NCBI GenBank assembly: GCA_963829485.1
Contig: CAWHIK010000006.1
Location: 248,001 to 312,000 of the forward strand
Direction: 5' to 3'
Origin: JBGPQJ01 sp963829485
GTDB lineage: Bacteria > Chloroflexota > Anaerolineae > Anaerolineales > Villigracilaceae
Length of the DNA stretch: 64,000 bases
In this document: piece by piece, positions 7,807 to 16,375 of the stretch
How positions within the stretch are numbered: the stretch's first letter is position 1
Layout of the letters: every line of letters starts with the position of its first letter
Position numbers and translations under genes: made by a program
The notes under the pieces: generated by a model
Database searches by the model: none
What the model was told of the DNA's origin: nothing
The model's input: the letters and a program-made list of their open reading frames with translations, nothing else

Positions 7807-9099
7807 TTACTTTGCGAATTGCGGTAGGAAATCGCGATGCGTCTCGAGCATGTCATCGAGCACTGCCTGGACTTGATCTCCCTTCGGGCCGATCGGGTTG
7901 ACCAATAGTGCCTGGTAAGCTGCATCGCGGTCGCCATGGACAGCCGCTTCCACCGTCAGCAGTTCGTAGGCTTTCACGGCTGCGATCAAACCGAAACAGG
8001 CTGGTGGTAGAGGTTCGGTGGGAATGGGGGTGATCCCACTCCGCTTGACCTTGGCGGGGAGTTCAAGCACCCAGTCCGCGGGCCATTCCTTTACCGCGCC
8101 GGAATTGCGTGTATTCACTACGTGCGTTTCATTCAAGTCATTGAAATGAGCATTCAGAAGCTGGGTCGCAACTGTAGAGTAATATGCTCCGCCGCGTTTC
8201 ATTAAATCCGCGGGTGGTTCCTTCAAATTGGGGTCGGCATATTCGCGCAGCAGGTCTTTTTCGATCTCGATCACCTCTTCACCCCGTGATGGCGGCCACT
8301 TTTCCTGCGAGTGGAATTTCTTATCGGTGAAGTAGAAATATTGCAGGTAGTAATTGGGCATCAGTTTTTGGATCTCGACCATTCGCGGGTCCCATTCCGG
8401 ATGCTCCTCCGATTTCAATTCTGCGATGTATGCCTGTATGACCTGCGGCCAGACATCCTCCCCGTCGATGGTGAATCCGCGATGCCAGGAGAGGTGATTC
8501 AGTCCCAGGGTTTTCAGGTCCGCCCGGGATGGATCCACTTTCTTTCCGGTGGCTTTTTCCCAACCATCCAAGATTCCCATTTTGGTGGTTATCGGCACAT
8601 TGCACACGCCAACAGAAGGCACATCCGGCGCATACTTGCTCAGGGCTTGAGTAACCAGCCCGGCGGGGTTGGTGAAGTTAACAAGCATCGCGCCTGGAGC
8701 TAATTCGCGCATATCGTGGGCAATGCTGAGGATGACCGGGATGGTCCTCAATGCCTTGGCCATACCGCCGACGCCGGTCGTTTCCTGACCGATCAGACCA
8801 TGCCTCAGACCGAGGTATTCATCCCTGACGCGCGCCTGCATCTGTCCCACACGAAGCTGGGTGGTGACGTAGGACGCTCCCTGCACAGCCTGACGCTGGT
8901 CCGTGGTCAGGATAACCTTGAAGGGGGAGCCTTTGGCCTCCACCATGCGCTGGGCGAATCCGCCAACGATGTCCAGCCGGGCAGCATCGATGTCCATCAG
9001 CCAGAGTTCCTTGATCGGGAAAGAACCCAGCCTTTCCAGAAATCCATTGACAAGCTCGGGGGTGTAAGTGGAGCCTCCACCAAAAACGGCTACTTTCAT
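7807..9099 (-). CDS. glycoside hydrolase family 4, 6-phospho-beta-glucosidase-like
   Basis: GH4 enzymes cleave glycosides by an NAD+ and Mn2+-dependent oxidation-elimination mechanism in the cytoplasm. The 430-residue protein has the NAD-binding N-terminus VFGGGSTYTPEL (5-16), the metal ligands Cys166 (VGVCNVP) and His202 (LGLNHLSW), and NFTNPAGLVTQAL near 141-153. The STYTPEL signature points to the 6-phospho-beta-glucosidase branch rather than alpha-galactosidase. A good ribosome-binding site (GGAGG) precedes the ATG. It sits between the ABC permeases and the kinase. Confidence 0.88.
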   Translation of the reverse strand: MKVAVFGGGSTYTPELVNGFLERLGSFPIKELWLMDIDAARLDIVGGFAQRMVEAKGSPFKVILTTDQRQAVQGASYVTTQLRVGQMQARVRDEYLGLRHGLIGQETTGVGGMAKALRTIPVILSIAHDMRELAPGAMLVNFTNPAGLVTQALSKYAPDVPSVGVCNVPITTKMGILDGWEKATGKKVDPSRADLKTLGLNHLSWHRGFTIDGEDVWPQVIQAYIAELKSEEHPEWDPRMVEIQKLMPNYYLQYFYFTDKKFHSQEKWPPSRGEEVIEIEKDLLREYADPNLKEPPADLMKRGGAYYSTVATQLLNAHFNDLNETHVVNTRNSGAVKEWPADWVLELPAKVKRSGITPIPTEPLPPACFGLIAAVKAYELLTVEAAVHGDRDAAYQALLVNPIGPKGDQVQAVLDDMLETHRDFLPQFAK

Positions 9100-9124
9100 A
9101 ATTCCTCCAGATTTACTCGAAGTA

Positions 9125-9165
9125 AAAGGCTCCCATGCGAGTGATTTACTTGCAAGGGAGCCTTT
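9125..9165 (-). promoter_or_regulatory. intergenic stem-loop upstream of the GH4 gene
   Basis: Arms AAAGGCTCCC (9125-9134) and GGGAGCCTTT (9156-9165) pair perfectly, with a further imperfect inner stem. On the minus strand it is followed by TTTTACTT, so it may act as a weak attenuator or RNA-processing site between the permease and glycosidase genes. Confidence 0.5.
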
Positions 9166-9197
9166 GATGGAATGGGATTTTCCAGGTCAGGCGATGA

Positions 9198-10265
9198 TTA
9201 TTTTTCCACGCCTGTGATGACAATCCCTTGCACAAAAAACCGCTGGGCGAGCAGGAAGAGAATCAAGGGGGCGATCAGCGCCATCAGCGATGCGGCCTGG
9301 ATCAATTGAGGTTTTGATCCGTAGATTCCATTGAACGTGGACAAGGCAACAGAGATAGGCCATGCATCACGGTTAGTGGAAAGGTAGATGAGCGGACCGA
9401 AGTAGTCATTCCAGGCATAGACGATATGGAAGACGGTGATGGCCATCAACGCCGGGTAGGACTGCGGGATGATAACCGACCACAATACCCGGAAAGGACC
9501 GGCTCCGTCGATCATCGCTGCTTCATCCAATTCATGCGGCAGAGTCATGAAATACTGCCGGAGAAGGAAAACATCAAAGGCATTGGCAAAGAAAGCAGGC
9601 ACGATTAAGGGAAGCCAGGTGCCCACCCAGCCAATCTTAATGAAGAAAGTATACGTGGGAATGATGGTCACTGCGCCGGGGAGGAAGATCGTGGAGATCA
9701 TGATGATAAAAAGTAAATCCCTGCCCGGAAATCTAAATCGCGAGAAACCATACGCAACCAGGGTGCAGGAAAGCAAAACCGCAATGGTGGTCACAACGGC
9801 ATACATGGTGGTGTTGTACAGAAGCCGCGGGAAGTTGATCGAACTCCATACTTCGGTGTAATTCGCAATGGTCGGTGAAAATTTCCAGGCGAGAGGAAGG
9901 GCGCGCCATGAAACCTGGCAGAGAAAAGTGCCTTTGGCCGTATTGGCAGGATCAATAAACGTGCTTTCCTGGCGGCCTTTTTTGAACAGGGCCAATTGAG
10001 CGATGGTTTTGTCATTTGGTTCGTACGTTTCGCATTGACCCGCCGGCACTTTATAAACATCGTATTCCTTGCCCTCATAAACAAACACCGTTGGCGCAGC
10101 CGGCCAGATCGGACCGCCAATAACACTTATTTGTTTAAGAGTTTTAAATGAGGTGGAAACCATGAAGGCAAATGGTGAGAGAAACAGGATAAGTATCGCG
10201 ATGGTGATCAAAGTTATAAGGGTGGTGTTCCAGCCTTTTTTGAGCGAATGCTGTGATATTTTCAT
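9198..10265 (-). CDS. ABC sugar transporter permease, MalG-like
   Basis: This inner-membrane permease of a CUT1-type carbohydrate importer has 355 residues. It has a first transmembrane segment at about 16-38 and a roughly 100-residue extracytoplasmic insertion containing the pair Cys78 and Cys115. Five further helices follow, with the EAA loop DEAAMIDGAGPFRVLWSVIIP that docks the ATPase. The insertion after helix 1 is longer than in MalG of enterobacteria. It follows the MalF-like permease by 15 bases. No ATPase gene is present in the operon, so a shared ATPase encoded elsewhere is assumed. Confidence 0.9.
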   Translation of the reverse strand: MKISQHSLKKGWNTTLITLITIAILILFLSPFAFMVSTSFKTLKQISVIGGPIWPAAPTVFVYEGKEYDVYKVPAGQCETYEPNDKTIAQLALFKKGRQESTFIDPANTAKGTFLCQVSWRALPLAWKFSPTIANYTEVWSSINFPRLLYNTTMYAVVTTIAVLLSCTLVAYGFSRFRFPGRDLLFIIMISTIFLPGAVTIIPTYTFFIKIGWVGTWLPLIVPAFFANAFDVFLLRQYFMTLPHELDEAAMIDGAGPFRVLWSVIIPQSYPALMAITVFHIVYAWNDYFGPLIYLSTNRDAWPISVALSTFNGIYGSKPQLIQAASLMALIAPLILFLLAQRFFVQGIVITGVEK

Positions 10266-10280
10266 CTTCCACTCTCCCTG

Positions 10281-11273
10281 TTATTTTCTTTCACCGGCGT
10301 AGTAAACCCAGTATTTTGCAGACCAAAAAAGAAATACGGTCACGACGAGGATGATGGCAAAAAGGAACCAGGCGAGGGTGGAACCGTAGGACATCCTTTG
10401 ATAGGTATAAAATGTCTTGTAAAGGTAGAGGTTATAGAACATGGTTGTGCCTCCCGGACGTCCTGTACCGTTATTGACGACCAGAGGGACAAGGAAGTAT
10501 TGAAACAATCCAACGACGGAAAGTACCAGGATGTAAAAGATAACCGGTGAAATCATGGGGAGGGTGACATTTCTAAAGGATTGCCAACCGTTGGCACCGT
10601 CTACCTTGGCGGCATCATATAATTCGGTAGGAACACCCTGCAAGCCGGAAAGCATGATGAGCATGGCATTGCCGATACCCCAGATGCCCATAATGACATA
10701 GGTCGGATAAACCCAGCGGATATCGTTGGCCCACATGGGCAGGTTCTCATTGGGGACACCCAAGGATTCCAGCGCCCGGTTGATCCAACCGGATTCGGCG
10801 TTGAGCATTCCCCCCCAGAGGAAAACGGCTGCGACGAATGGAACGATATACGGCATGTAGAACATGCTGCGGAAGAAGTTTTGCCCTTTGAGGTTGCGGT
10901 TATTCATGAGCAAGGCGATGCCCAATGGGAGAAATATCCCAACCGGGAGTGCTATTATCCCGAATCTGAGGGTCACAAACAACGCTCCCGGTGTGCTGGA
11001 ATTACTCCACACTTGAGGATCTGTCAGCAGCTGCTTGTAGTTAGCCAGACCTACAAAGGTTACGGGATTCGTGATTCCATCCGTGATTCTCAAATCCAAA
11101 AAACTAAAGATTAAAGTAGCAACCATGGGGATAAGAGTAAACAATAGAAATCCAATCAGCCATGGGGAAATGAAGATGAGTCCATTTTTCATTTCTCTTC
11201 GAGCAAGCGGACTCATTTTCCGAATCGAACCGTAGGAGGGTAATTTGGGCAGATTTGAAAGTTGCTCAAACAT
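10281..11273 (-). CDS. ABC sugar transporter permease, MalF-like
   Basis: The 330-residue product is a six-helix permease of the CUT1 family. The EAA motif reads YDAAKVDGANGWQSFRNVTLPMISP near residues 218-242, and the N-terminus LIFISPWLIGFLLFTLIPM is typical. It is paired with the MalG-like permease, and its gene follows the binding protein after a stable intergenic hairpin. The transported sugar is inferred from the neighbouring GH4 enzyme to be a beta-linked disaccharide or glucoside. Confidence 0.9.
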   Translation of the reverse strand: MFEQLSNLPKLPSYGSIRKMSPLARREMKNGLIFISPWLIGFLLFTLIPMVATLIFSFLDLRITDGITNPVTFVGLANYKQLLTDPQVWSNSSTPGALFVTLRFGIIALPVGIFLPLGIALLMNNRNLKGQNFFRSMFYMPYIVPFVAAVFLWGGMLNAESGWINRALESLGVPNENLPMWANDIRWVYPTYVIMGIWGIGNAMLIMLSGLQGVPTELYDAAKVDGANGWQSFRNVTLPMISPVIFYILVLSVVGLFQYFLVPLVVNNGTGRPGGTTMFYNLYLYKTFYTYQRMSYGSTLAWFLFAIILVVTVFLFWSAKYWVYYAGERK

Positions 11274-11296
11274 GGCTCATTCCTTTCGCAGTAAGG

Positions 11297-11330
11297 TTGG
11301 GCGGGTCAACAGAATGATTGACCCGCCCAA
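11297..11330 (-). promoter_or_regulatory. stable stem-loop between binding-protein and permease genes
   Basis: A perfect 13-bp inverted repeat (11297-11309 with 11318-11330) encloses an 8-base loop and has no T-tract after it. Such structures after binding-protein genes protect the upstream mRNA and reduce read-through, which gives excess binding protein over permease. Confidence 0.6.
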
Positions 11331-11346
11331 TTTATAGCAAGTTCGA

Positions 11347-12808
11347 TTACTTGTTGTAGATGGCGTTCAGATCATCCACAAGCTTCTGGTATTCCGCATC
11401 GAAATCGAGACCTTCCGTGTTTCTCAGCAGGTCCATGAAGGCCGAATAGCGTGCATTAGCTTCGATGGAGTTCGGCTGATACTGTTCGGAGCTCGGGGCA
11501 TCCGGGTAAGCCAGACCCTGGACGAAGACATCCCAGGATTTCGGGGGTTACGAACGGATAGTCGACGCTCTTCTTATCAAAGAAAGCCTGAGTCTTTTCG
11601 GGAACTGCGGGCATGGCCCCGTAGATCGGGAGCAGTTTGTCCGCGCCGGTGGTGATCAGGTAGGTAAGGACTTCGAAGGCAGCTTCGGGGTTCTCGCTGC
11701 CCTTCCACATGCGGAAGGTATCAGCATCAAGACGGCCATTGACTTCGCCGTCAGCGCCAACCGGCTGAACGCCGAGTTGGAACTCATTGCCAGCCTTGGC
11801 GAAATCACCCAGGCAGCAGGTGTACCAGGTCTGGGTCAGGCCCATGGCAGCTTTGCCGGCGTTGAAAGTGTTGCCGTTGCCGAATTCAGGAGCACCGTTC
11901 ATAGGACCGGTTGCAATGAAAGGCTGTTCGCCGTACATGCCGTCATAGAACCACTTGAAGGCAGCCTTCCAGCCGTCGGGCATGGCGGATTCGTAGCTGC
12001 CCTTGGCATCGCCGGACCAAATCTTGGTGGCGCCGTCATAGAAGGTCGCAACCGAGAGGATGGACTGCCATTGCGGTTCGTATCCCACCTGGACGATCTT
12101 GGTCTTGTCGAAACCTTCTTCAGTGGCATTCAGACCGTTTTCATCAACGGTCAGCAGCTTGGCCACCTCGGTAACAGTATCCCAGTTCCAATCCACTTCG
12201 GTGCCATCGGGCATGACGTATTTCTCGCCGTAGACTTGCGGAGGAGGATTAAGGCCGGCTTCTTCGAACATGTCCGGGCGATAATAGAAGGCGCCGGGGA
12301 ACACAGCGAAGGGCAGACCAACCTGGCCTTCTTCGGTCTGGTAGAACTTGAGCAGTGCTGGGTTAAAGATTGAGGTATCGAAACCGGAGCTCTCGATGTA
12401 GGGTGCGAGGTCCATCCATTGTCCATAGAAGTCATTGGAGCCACCCCAGCCGACTGGGCCGACAAGGTCGGGACCAGCGCCAGAGGCGATCTGGGTCGAA
12501 AGGGTGTCGCGGGCGCTGTCGTAGGGAACGATCTCGAGCACGAGTTCGATCTGATCCTGCGAGGCGTTGAAGTCAGCGACGACTTCTTCCTGGATGGCAA
12601 CCTGTTCAGGATTGGTGCCGGTGCCGAGACCAACGAACCAGCGGACCTGGGTTTTTTCGGTGGGGGCAGGTTCAACCGGTGCGGGGGCTTCGGTAGCTTC
12701 CGGGGCGGCAGGTTCGACGGGTGCTTCAGTCGCAGCCGGGGTGCCGCATGCCGCAAGGGCCATCGATGCGATGATCAAAGCGGTTAGTACAAACAAAAAC
12801 TTTTTCAT
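11347..12808 (-). CDS. extracellular sugar-binding lipoprotein of the ABC importer, frameshifted near the 3' end
   Basis: This is the solute-binding component of a CUT1 importer. The N-terminus is a lipoprotein signal with lipobox LAAC (Cys21), followed by an Ala/Glu/Pro/Thr linker to about residue 50 and a family-1 binding-protein domain. The open frame stops at 11456 after an implausible tail. In the next frame the sequence continues as SWDVFVQGLAYPDAPSSEQY and ends at AIYNK with a stop at 11347-11349. The switch fits one extra base in a run of five G at 11543-11547. The corrected protein has about 486 residues. A homopolymer sequencing error is more likely than a real mutation. Confidence 0.88.
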
Positions 12809-12847
12809 CGTGATTTTCTCCTCTTTGAGAGTGTGAATAGAATGTGA

Positions 12848-12856
12848 AACCGATTA
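12848..12856. promoter_or_regulatory. probable LacI-family operator before the sugar operon
   Basis: AACCGATTA matches 8 of 9 bases of AACCGGTTA, the core of the two palindromes upstream of the adjacent lacI-type gene. It abuts the -10 element of the binding-protein promoter, at the likely transcription start, where repressor binding would block transcription. Confidence 0.6.
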
Positions 12857-12885
12857 ACTATACAGCATTTTTCATAATATTGTAA
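12857..12885 (-). promoter_or_regulatory. promoter of the sugar ABC operon
   Basis: On the minus strand a weak -35 TTACAA (12885-12880) and a good -10 TATAGT (12862-12857) are separated by 17 bp. The probable operator starts at the 3' edge of the -10. Confidence 0.6.
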
Positions 12886-12913
12886 GAAATCTGCGCCTCC
12901 TTTCCGAATGGTT

Positions 12914-13936
12914 CTATCCGGATTGGCATCCGCATGAATTGCGGATGACAATTTCTGTGGGTAGAAGGGTCAGGGGATCAGCCTGCCTTCCACGTATGAG
13001 ATTGATCATTTGTCTGGCGGCCACGCGGCCAACCTCCTCGGTGGGAGCCCGGACAGTCGTAAGCGAAGGAGTGAGGTATGGAGACGACCTCTGGTCATCG
13101 AATCCGACCACGGAAACTTCTTCGGGGACCTGCTTTCCCATCTCCCTCAAGGCTGCCAGAACACCGATGGCAGCGTCATCATCCCCAGCAAACACGGCGT
13201 CAAATTCGACCCCGGCGAGGATCAATTCGATCATGGTCGTCTGTGCGACTTCCCGTTCAAACTCGCCCGGCCAGACCAGTTCCGCATCGAAAGGAATATT
13301 GTGTGCCTCAAGGGAGGCGCGATACCCCATTTCCCGCCAGTAGGAATCCTCCTGGTGCTCCGGTCCGCGGAGAAAAATGATCCGGCGGCGGTTGTGCACT
13401 TCGATCAGGTGGTCGACAATTGCCTTTGATGCGGCTTTGTTTTCCACGGTCACGCTGGGGATGGAAAGGTGCGGTGGGGCGGATCGGTAAATCAGGACAA
13501 CGGGAAATTTCGAATGGAAATATTGGTTTAGCCCCGCCTCGGTCAGGCTGTCGGCGTAGCCCAGGATGCCATCCGTGTTATTCGGTCCCAGGGCAGGATT
13601 GTGGTTGCTGCCGTACTTGGACAGGTTGGAAGAAATAAGGAGGTTGAAGCCTGCATTGGCCACAACCTCCTCGATTCCTCGCAGCATGGGTGCAAAAAAG
13701 TCACCGTAGATATTATAGGTCAGTAACAGCCCGATGGCATTGGTTTTTTGAGTGGCGAGGTTGCGGGCTGTGGTATGGGGAACATACTTCAGGTCGGCCA
13801 TGACTACGTCGAGACGCGAGGCAACCTCGGGGGAGACGGCCGCCGTTTGATTGATATATCGGCTGACGGTGGCGATGGAAACGCCCGCTTCTTTGGCGAC
13901 TTCGCGGATAGTGACGGATGAAGATCTTCGAGTCAT
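12914..13936 (-). CDS. LacI-family transcriptional regulator
   Basis: The 340-residue protein has an N-terminal helix-turn-helix at about residues 9-30 (TIREVAKEAGVSIATVSRYIN) and a periplasmic-binding-protein-like ligand domain typical of LacI/GalR repressors, with VVGFDDQRSSPYLTPSLTTVR near the end. It is encoded upstream of, and on the same strand as, the ABC/GH4 operon but with its own promoter region. Two perfect palindromes lie 20 to 45 bases upstream of its start, and a related site lies before the operon. It therefore probably represses both itself and the sugar genes and is released by the sugar. Confidence 0.9.
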   Translation of the reverse strand: MTRRSSSVTIREVAKEAGVSIATVSRYINQTAAVSPEVASRLDVVMADLKYVPHTTARNLATQKTNAIGLLLTYNIYGDFFAPMLRGIEEVVANAGFNLLISSNLSKYGSNHNPALGPNNTDGILGYADSLTEAGLNQYFHSKFPVVLIYRSAPPHLSIPSVTVENKAASKAIVDHLIEVHNRRRIIFLRGPEHQEDSYWREMGYRASLEAHNIPFDAELVWPGEFEREVAQTTMIELILAGVEFDAVFAGDDDAAIGVLAALREMGKQVPEEVSVVGFDDQRSSPYLTPSLTTVRAPTEEVGRVAARQMINLIRGRQADPLTLLPTEIVIRNSCGCQSG

Positions 13937-13956
13937 GGGAGTATGAAAGAGTTACT

Positions 13957-13981
13957 GTAACCGGTTACTGTAACCGGTTAC
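13957..13981. promoter_or_regulatory. tandem LacI-type operators
   Basis: GTAACCGGTTAC occurs twice, at 13957-13968 and 13970-13981, with 1 base between them. Each is a perfect 12-bp palindrome with the central CG usual for LacI-family operators. They lie between the divergent regulator and transporter genes, so they could control either direction. Confidence 0.8.
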
Positions 13982-14075
13982 ATAATAGCACTTCCAAAAC
14001 CGAGAGTCAAGAGGAAATTCTTTTTGAGTCCGGTCAGCCGTTCTGAGAGGCTTGTGGAACGTTTTCATACGATTG

Positions 14076-14104
14076 TTGACATTGGCACAGATTGGTTCTA
14101 AACT
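14076..14104 (+). promoter_or_regulatory. promoter of the MFS/oxidoreductase/glycerate kinase operon
   Basis: A consensus -35 TTGACA (14076-14081) is followed after 17 bp by TAAACT (14099-14104), about 125 bases upstream of the transporter start. Palindromic LacI-type operators lie about 95 bases further upstream. Confidence 0.6.
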
Positions 14105-14229
14105 TGGTGGACGATGGTTGCCCTGCCCACCCTGCTCATCTTGATCCTTTCTCTCCGGTTCGCCCAGAGACTGACTGGAACGTGGAAATCAGCATCACAG
14201 CCTGTATACCTTCATTACAAAGGTCCCAA

Positions 14230-15411
14230 ATGACAAAAGCACTTACCAGGTCTTTGTTCTGGCTTACCGCAGCCACATTTTATTCATTCTTTGTCTTCGG
14301 TTTTACCGATAATCTCAAAGGAGCGACTCTTCCGCCTCTATTAACTGAAACAGGTTTGAATTACTCCACCGGCGGGACGATTCTCCTTGGCGCTTATGTC
14401 GGATTCATCATCGCCACTTTGTTCACAGGTGTAATCGCAGACACTGTAGGAAACAAGGCGGTCATCCTTCTGGCTGGGGTGCTTCTCACCATCGGCATTT
14501 TAGGATACAGCTCATTCAGCGCCGCCGCGGGTCTGGTCCTATCCATGGTCGTCATCGGTATGGGACTGGGTTCGATTGAACTTGGAGCGAATTCCATCAT
14601 TGTGGATATTCACCCGCTTGATAAAGGCCGTTACCTCAATTTAATGGCTGTCTTTCATGGATTGGGATCCATGCTCGCTCCATTGTTCGCGGGTTGGCTG
14701 CTTGTATCCGGTACATCCTGGAGAATGGTCTACCGTTGGGATTTGATCGTGGTTGGGATAATGATCCTCGCGTTCATGGTGCTGCCCTACCCCAGGACTA
14801 TTCGCTCGAATGGCGGGAAGTTTGACCTGCTCCATTTGGGAAGAACCGCCTTCATCCGCCCGATGGGCTGGTTCTATTTTGCGATCGCGGTCTACGTGGC
14901 CATAGAGTTGGGATTAGCCAGCTGGATGGTCGCTTATTTACAGGATGTCCGCGAGATGTCGGTAGGGGTGTCCGCACTTTATCTTTCGGTTTTTTTTGGT
15001 CTTGTCATGCTGGGACGGTTTCTCGGGAGTTTTGTCGTGGAGCGGGTGGGATACTTACGCTCTGTGCTATATGCCGCGATGGGCGCTGCCGTGTGCATCG
15101 GTTTGGGAATTTTCGGCCCCGCGCCTCTGGCATTGCTGCTGCCCCTTGCAGGATTCTTCCTGTCGATCGTTTTCCCCACTCTCACGGCCGCTGTCTCGGA
15201 TTTACACAAGGATAATCAGGCTTCCATCCTTGGTCTCCTGTTCACATTCGCAGGAGTCGGTGGGATGCTCGGTCCCTGGCTGATCGGTTTGGCGGGGGAC
15301 GCGCTGGGTCTTGATCTTGGATTTGGCATCAATTTAGTGTATTGTGTTTTATTTATTGCAGTCATACTTGTGCTCATCAAGGAGACACGCCATGACGGAA
15401 AAACTGCTTAA
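14230..15411 (+). CDS. major facilitator superfamily transporter, fucose-permease-like
   Basis: The product (393 residues from the ATG at 14230) has about twelve transmembrane helices and the MFS loop features GVIADTVGNKAVI between helices 2 and 3 and GRFLGSFVVERVG in the second half. The pattern resembles the fucose/glucose permease branch. An in-frame extension upstream to 14092 lacks membrane character and is not used. The last 20 bases overlap the next gene. It probably brings in the sugar or sugar acid handled by the two following enzymes. Confidence 0.82.
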   Translation: MTKALTRSLFWLTAATFYSFFVFGFTDNLKGATLPPLLTETGLNYSTGGTILLGAYVGFIIATLFTGVIADTVGNKAVILLAGVLLTIGILGYSSFSAAAGLVLSMVVIGMGLGSIELGANSIIVDIHPLDKGRYLNLMAVFHGLGSMLAPLFAGWLLVSGTSWRMVYRWDLIVVGIMILAFMVLPYPRTIRSNGGKFDLLHLGRTAFIRPMGWFYFAIAVYVAIELGLASWMVAYLQDVREMSVGVSALYLSVFFGLVMLGRFLGSFVVERVGYLRSVLYAAMGAAVCIGLGIFGPAPLALLLPLAGFFLSIVFPTLTAAVSDLHKDNQASILGLLFTFAGVGGMLGPWLIGLAGDALGLDLGFGINLVYCVLFIAVILVLIKETRHDGKTA

Positions 15412-16375
15412 CTGGGGGTTCCTCTCCACTGCGAAGATCAACCAGCGGGTGATGCCGGCATTCCGGGAATTGAAGCGCAACCGACTCCACGCGATCGCTT
15501 CGCGTACACAGGCAACCGCAGATGCTTATGCCCATCAGTGGAAGATCCCTAAAGCGTTTGGATCCTACGAAGCGATGCTCACATCACCGGAGATTGACGT
15601 TATTTACAATCCGCTTCCAAATCACCTCCATTCTGAATGGACCATCAAGGCAATGCAGGCGGGGAAACACGTTTTGTGCGAAAAGCCGTTCGCGTTATCC
15701 GTGGAAGATGTGGTCTCGGTGGAAAAAGTCGCAAAAGAAACCGGGAAGATTGTCGCAGAGGCGTTCATGTACCGTCACCATCCGCAGACGCTCAAAGTAA
15801 AAAAAATGGTCGAGGATGGAGTGCTGGGTAAAGTGAAACTGATCAGAGGTTCATTCACTTATCAATATTCGCCTGTGGGGAATTTTCGCGCGGATCCTGC
15901 GATGGGCGGCGGCGCACTGTGGGATATTGGCTGCTACCCGTTGAGTTATGCACGAGCGATGCTGGGGTTGGAACCGGTCGAAGTGTTTGGTTGGCAGGTC
16001 AATGGAGAATCCGGTACTGATGATTCCTTCGTCGCCCAGATGCGATTTCCAGGCGAGGTTTTTACCCAGTTTGACTGCAGCTTTGTCCTCCCGCATCACA
16101 CCTTCATGGAAATGGTCGGTGATGAAGGGACGTTGATCGTCCCGGTGCCGTTCACGCCGCAATCCAAGGAATATCTTTTCCTAACTCGAGGTGGGAAAAC
16201 CGAGAAGATCACGGTTAAAGCCCCGGGCTTGTATCATGGCGAGGTGGAGGATATGGCGGATGCGGTTCTGCTTGGGAAACCCCCTCGCATCAGTCTGGCA
16301 GATACGCGCGCCAATACACGGGTCATCCTTGCCCTGTTTGAATCCGCAAAAACCGGAAGACCCGTCGCGTTGTGA
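15392..16375 (+). CDS. Gfo/Idh/MocA-family oxidoreductase
   Basis: This is a predicted NAD(P)-dependent sugar or polyol dehydrogenase of 327 residues. The N-terminal Rossmann fold begins WGFLSTAKINQRVMPAF, and the family hallmark GKHVLCEKPFAL carries the catalytic Lys near residue 96. The C-terminal alpha/beta domain includes GGGALWDIGCYPLSYARAML. A ribosome-binding site AAGGAGA precedes the ATG at 15392, which lies inside the transporter gene. The stop overlaps the GTG start of the glycerate kinase. The substrate cannot be read from the sequence. Confidence 0.87.
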   Translation: MTEKLLNWGFLSTAKINQRVMPAFRELKRNRLHAIASRTQATADAYAHQWKIPKAFGSYEAMLTSPEIDVIYNPLPNHLHSEWTIKAMQAGKHVLCEKPFALSVEDVVSVEKVAKETGKIVAEAFMYRHHPQTLKVKKMVEDGVLGKVKLIRGSFTYQYSPVGNFRADPAMGGGALWDIGCYPLSYARAMLGLEPVEVFGWQVNGESGTDDSFVAQMRFPGEVFTQFDCSFVLPHHTFMEMVGDEGTLIVPVPFTPQSKEYLFLTRGGKTEKITVKAPGLYHGEVEDMADAVLLGKPPRISLADTRANTRVILALFESAKTGRPVAL

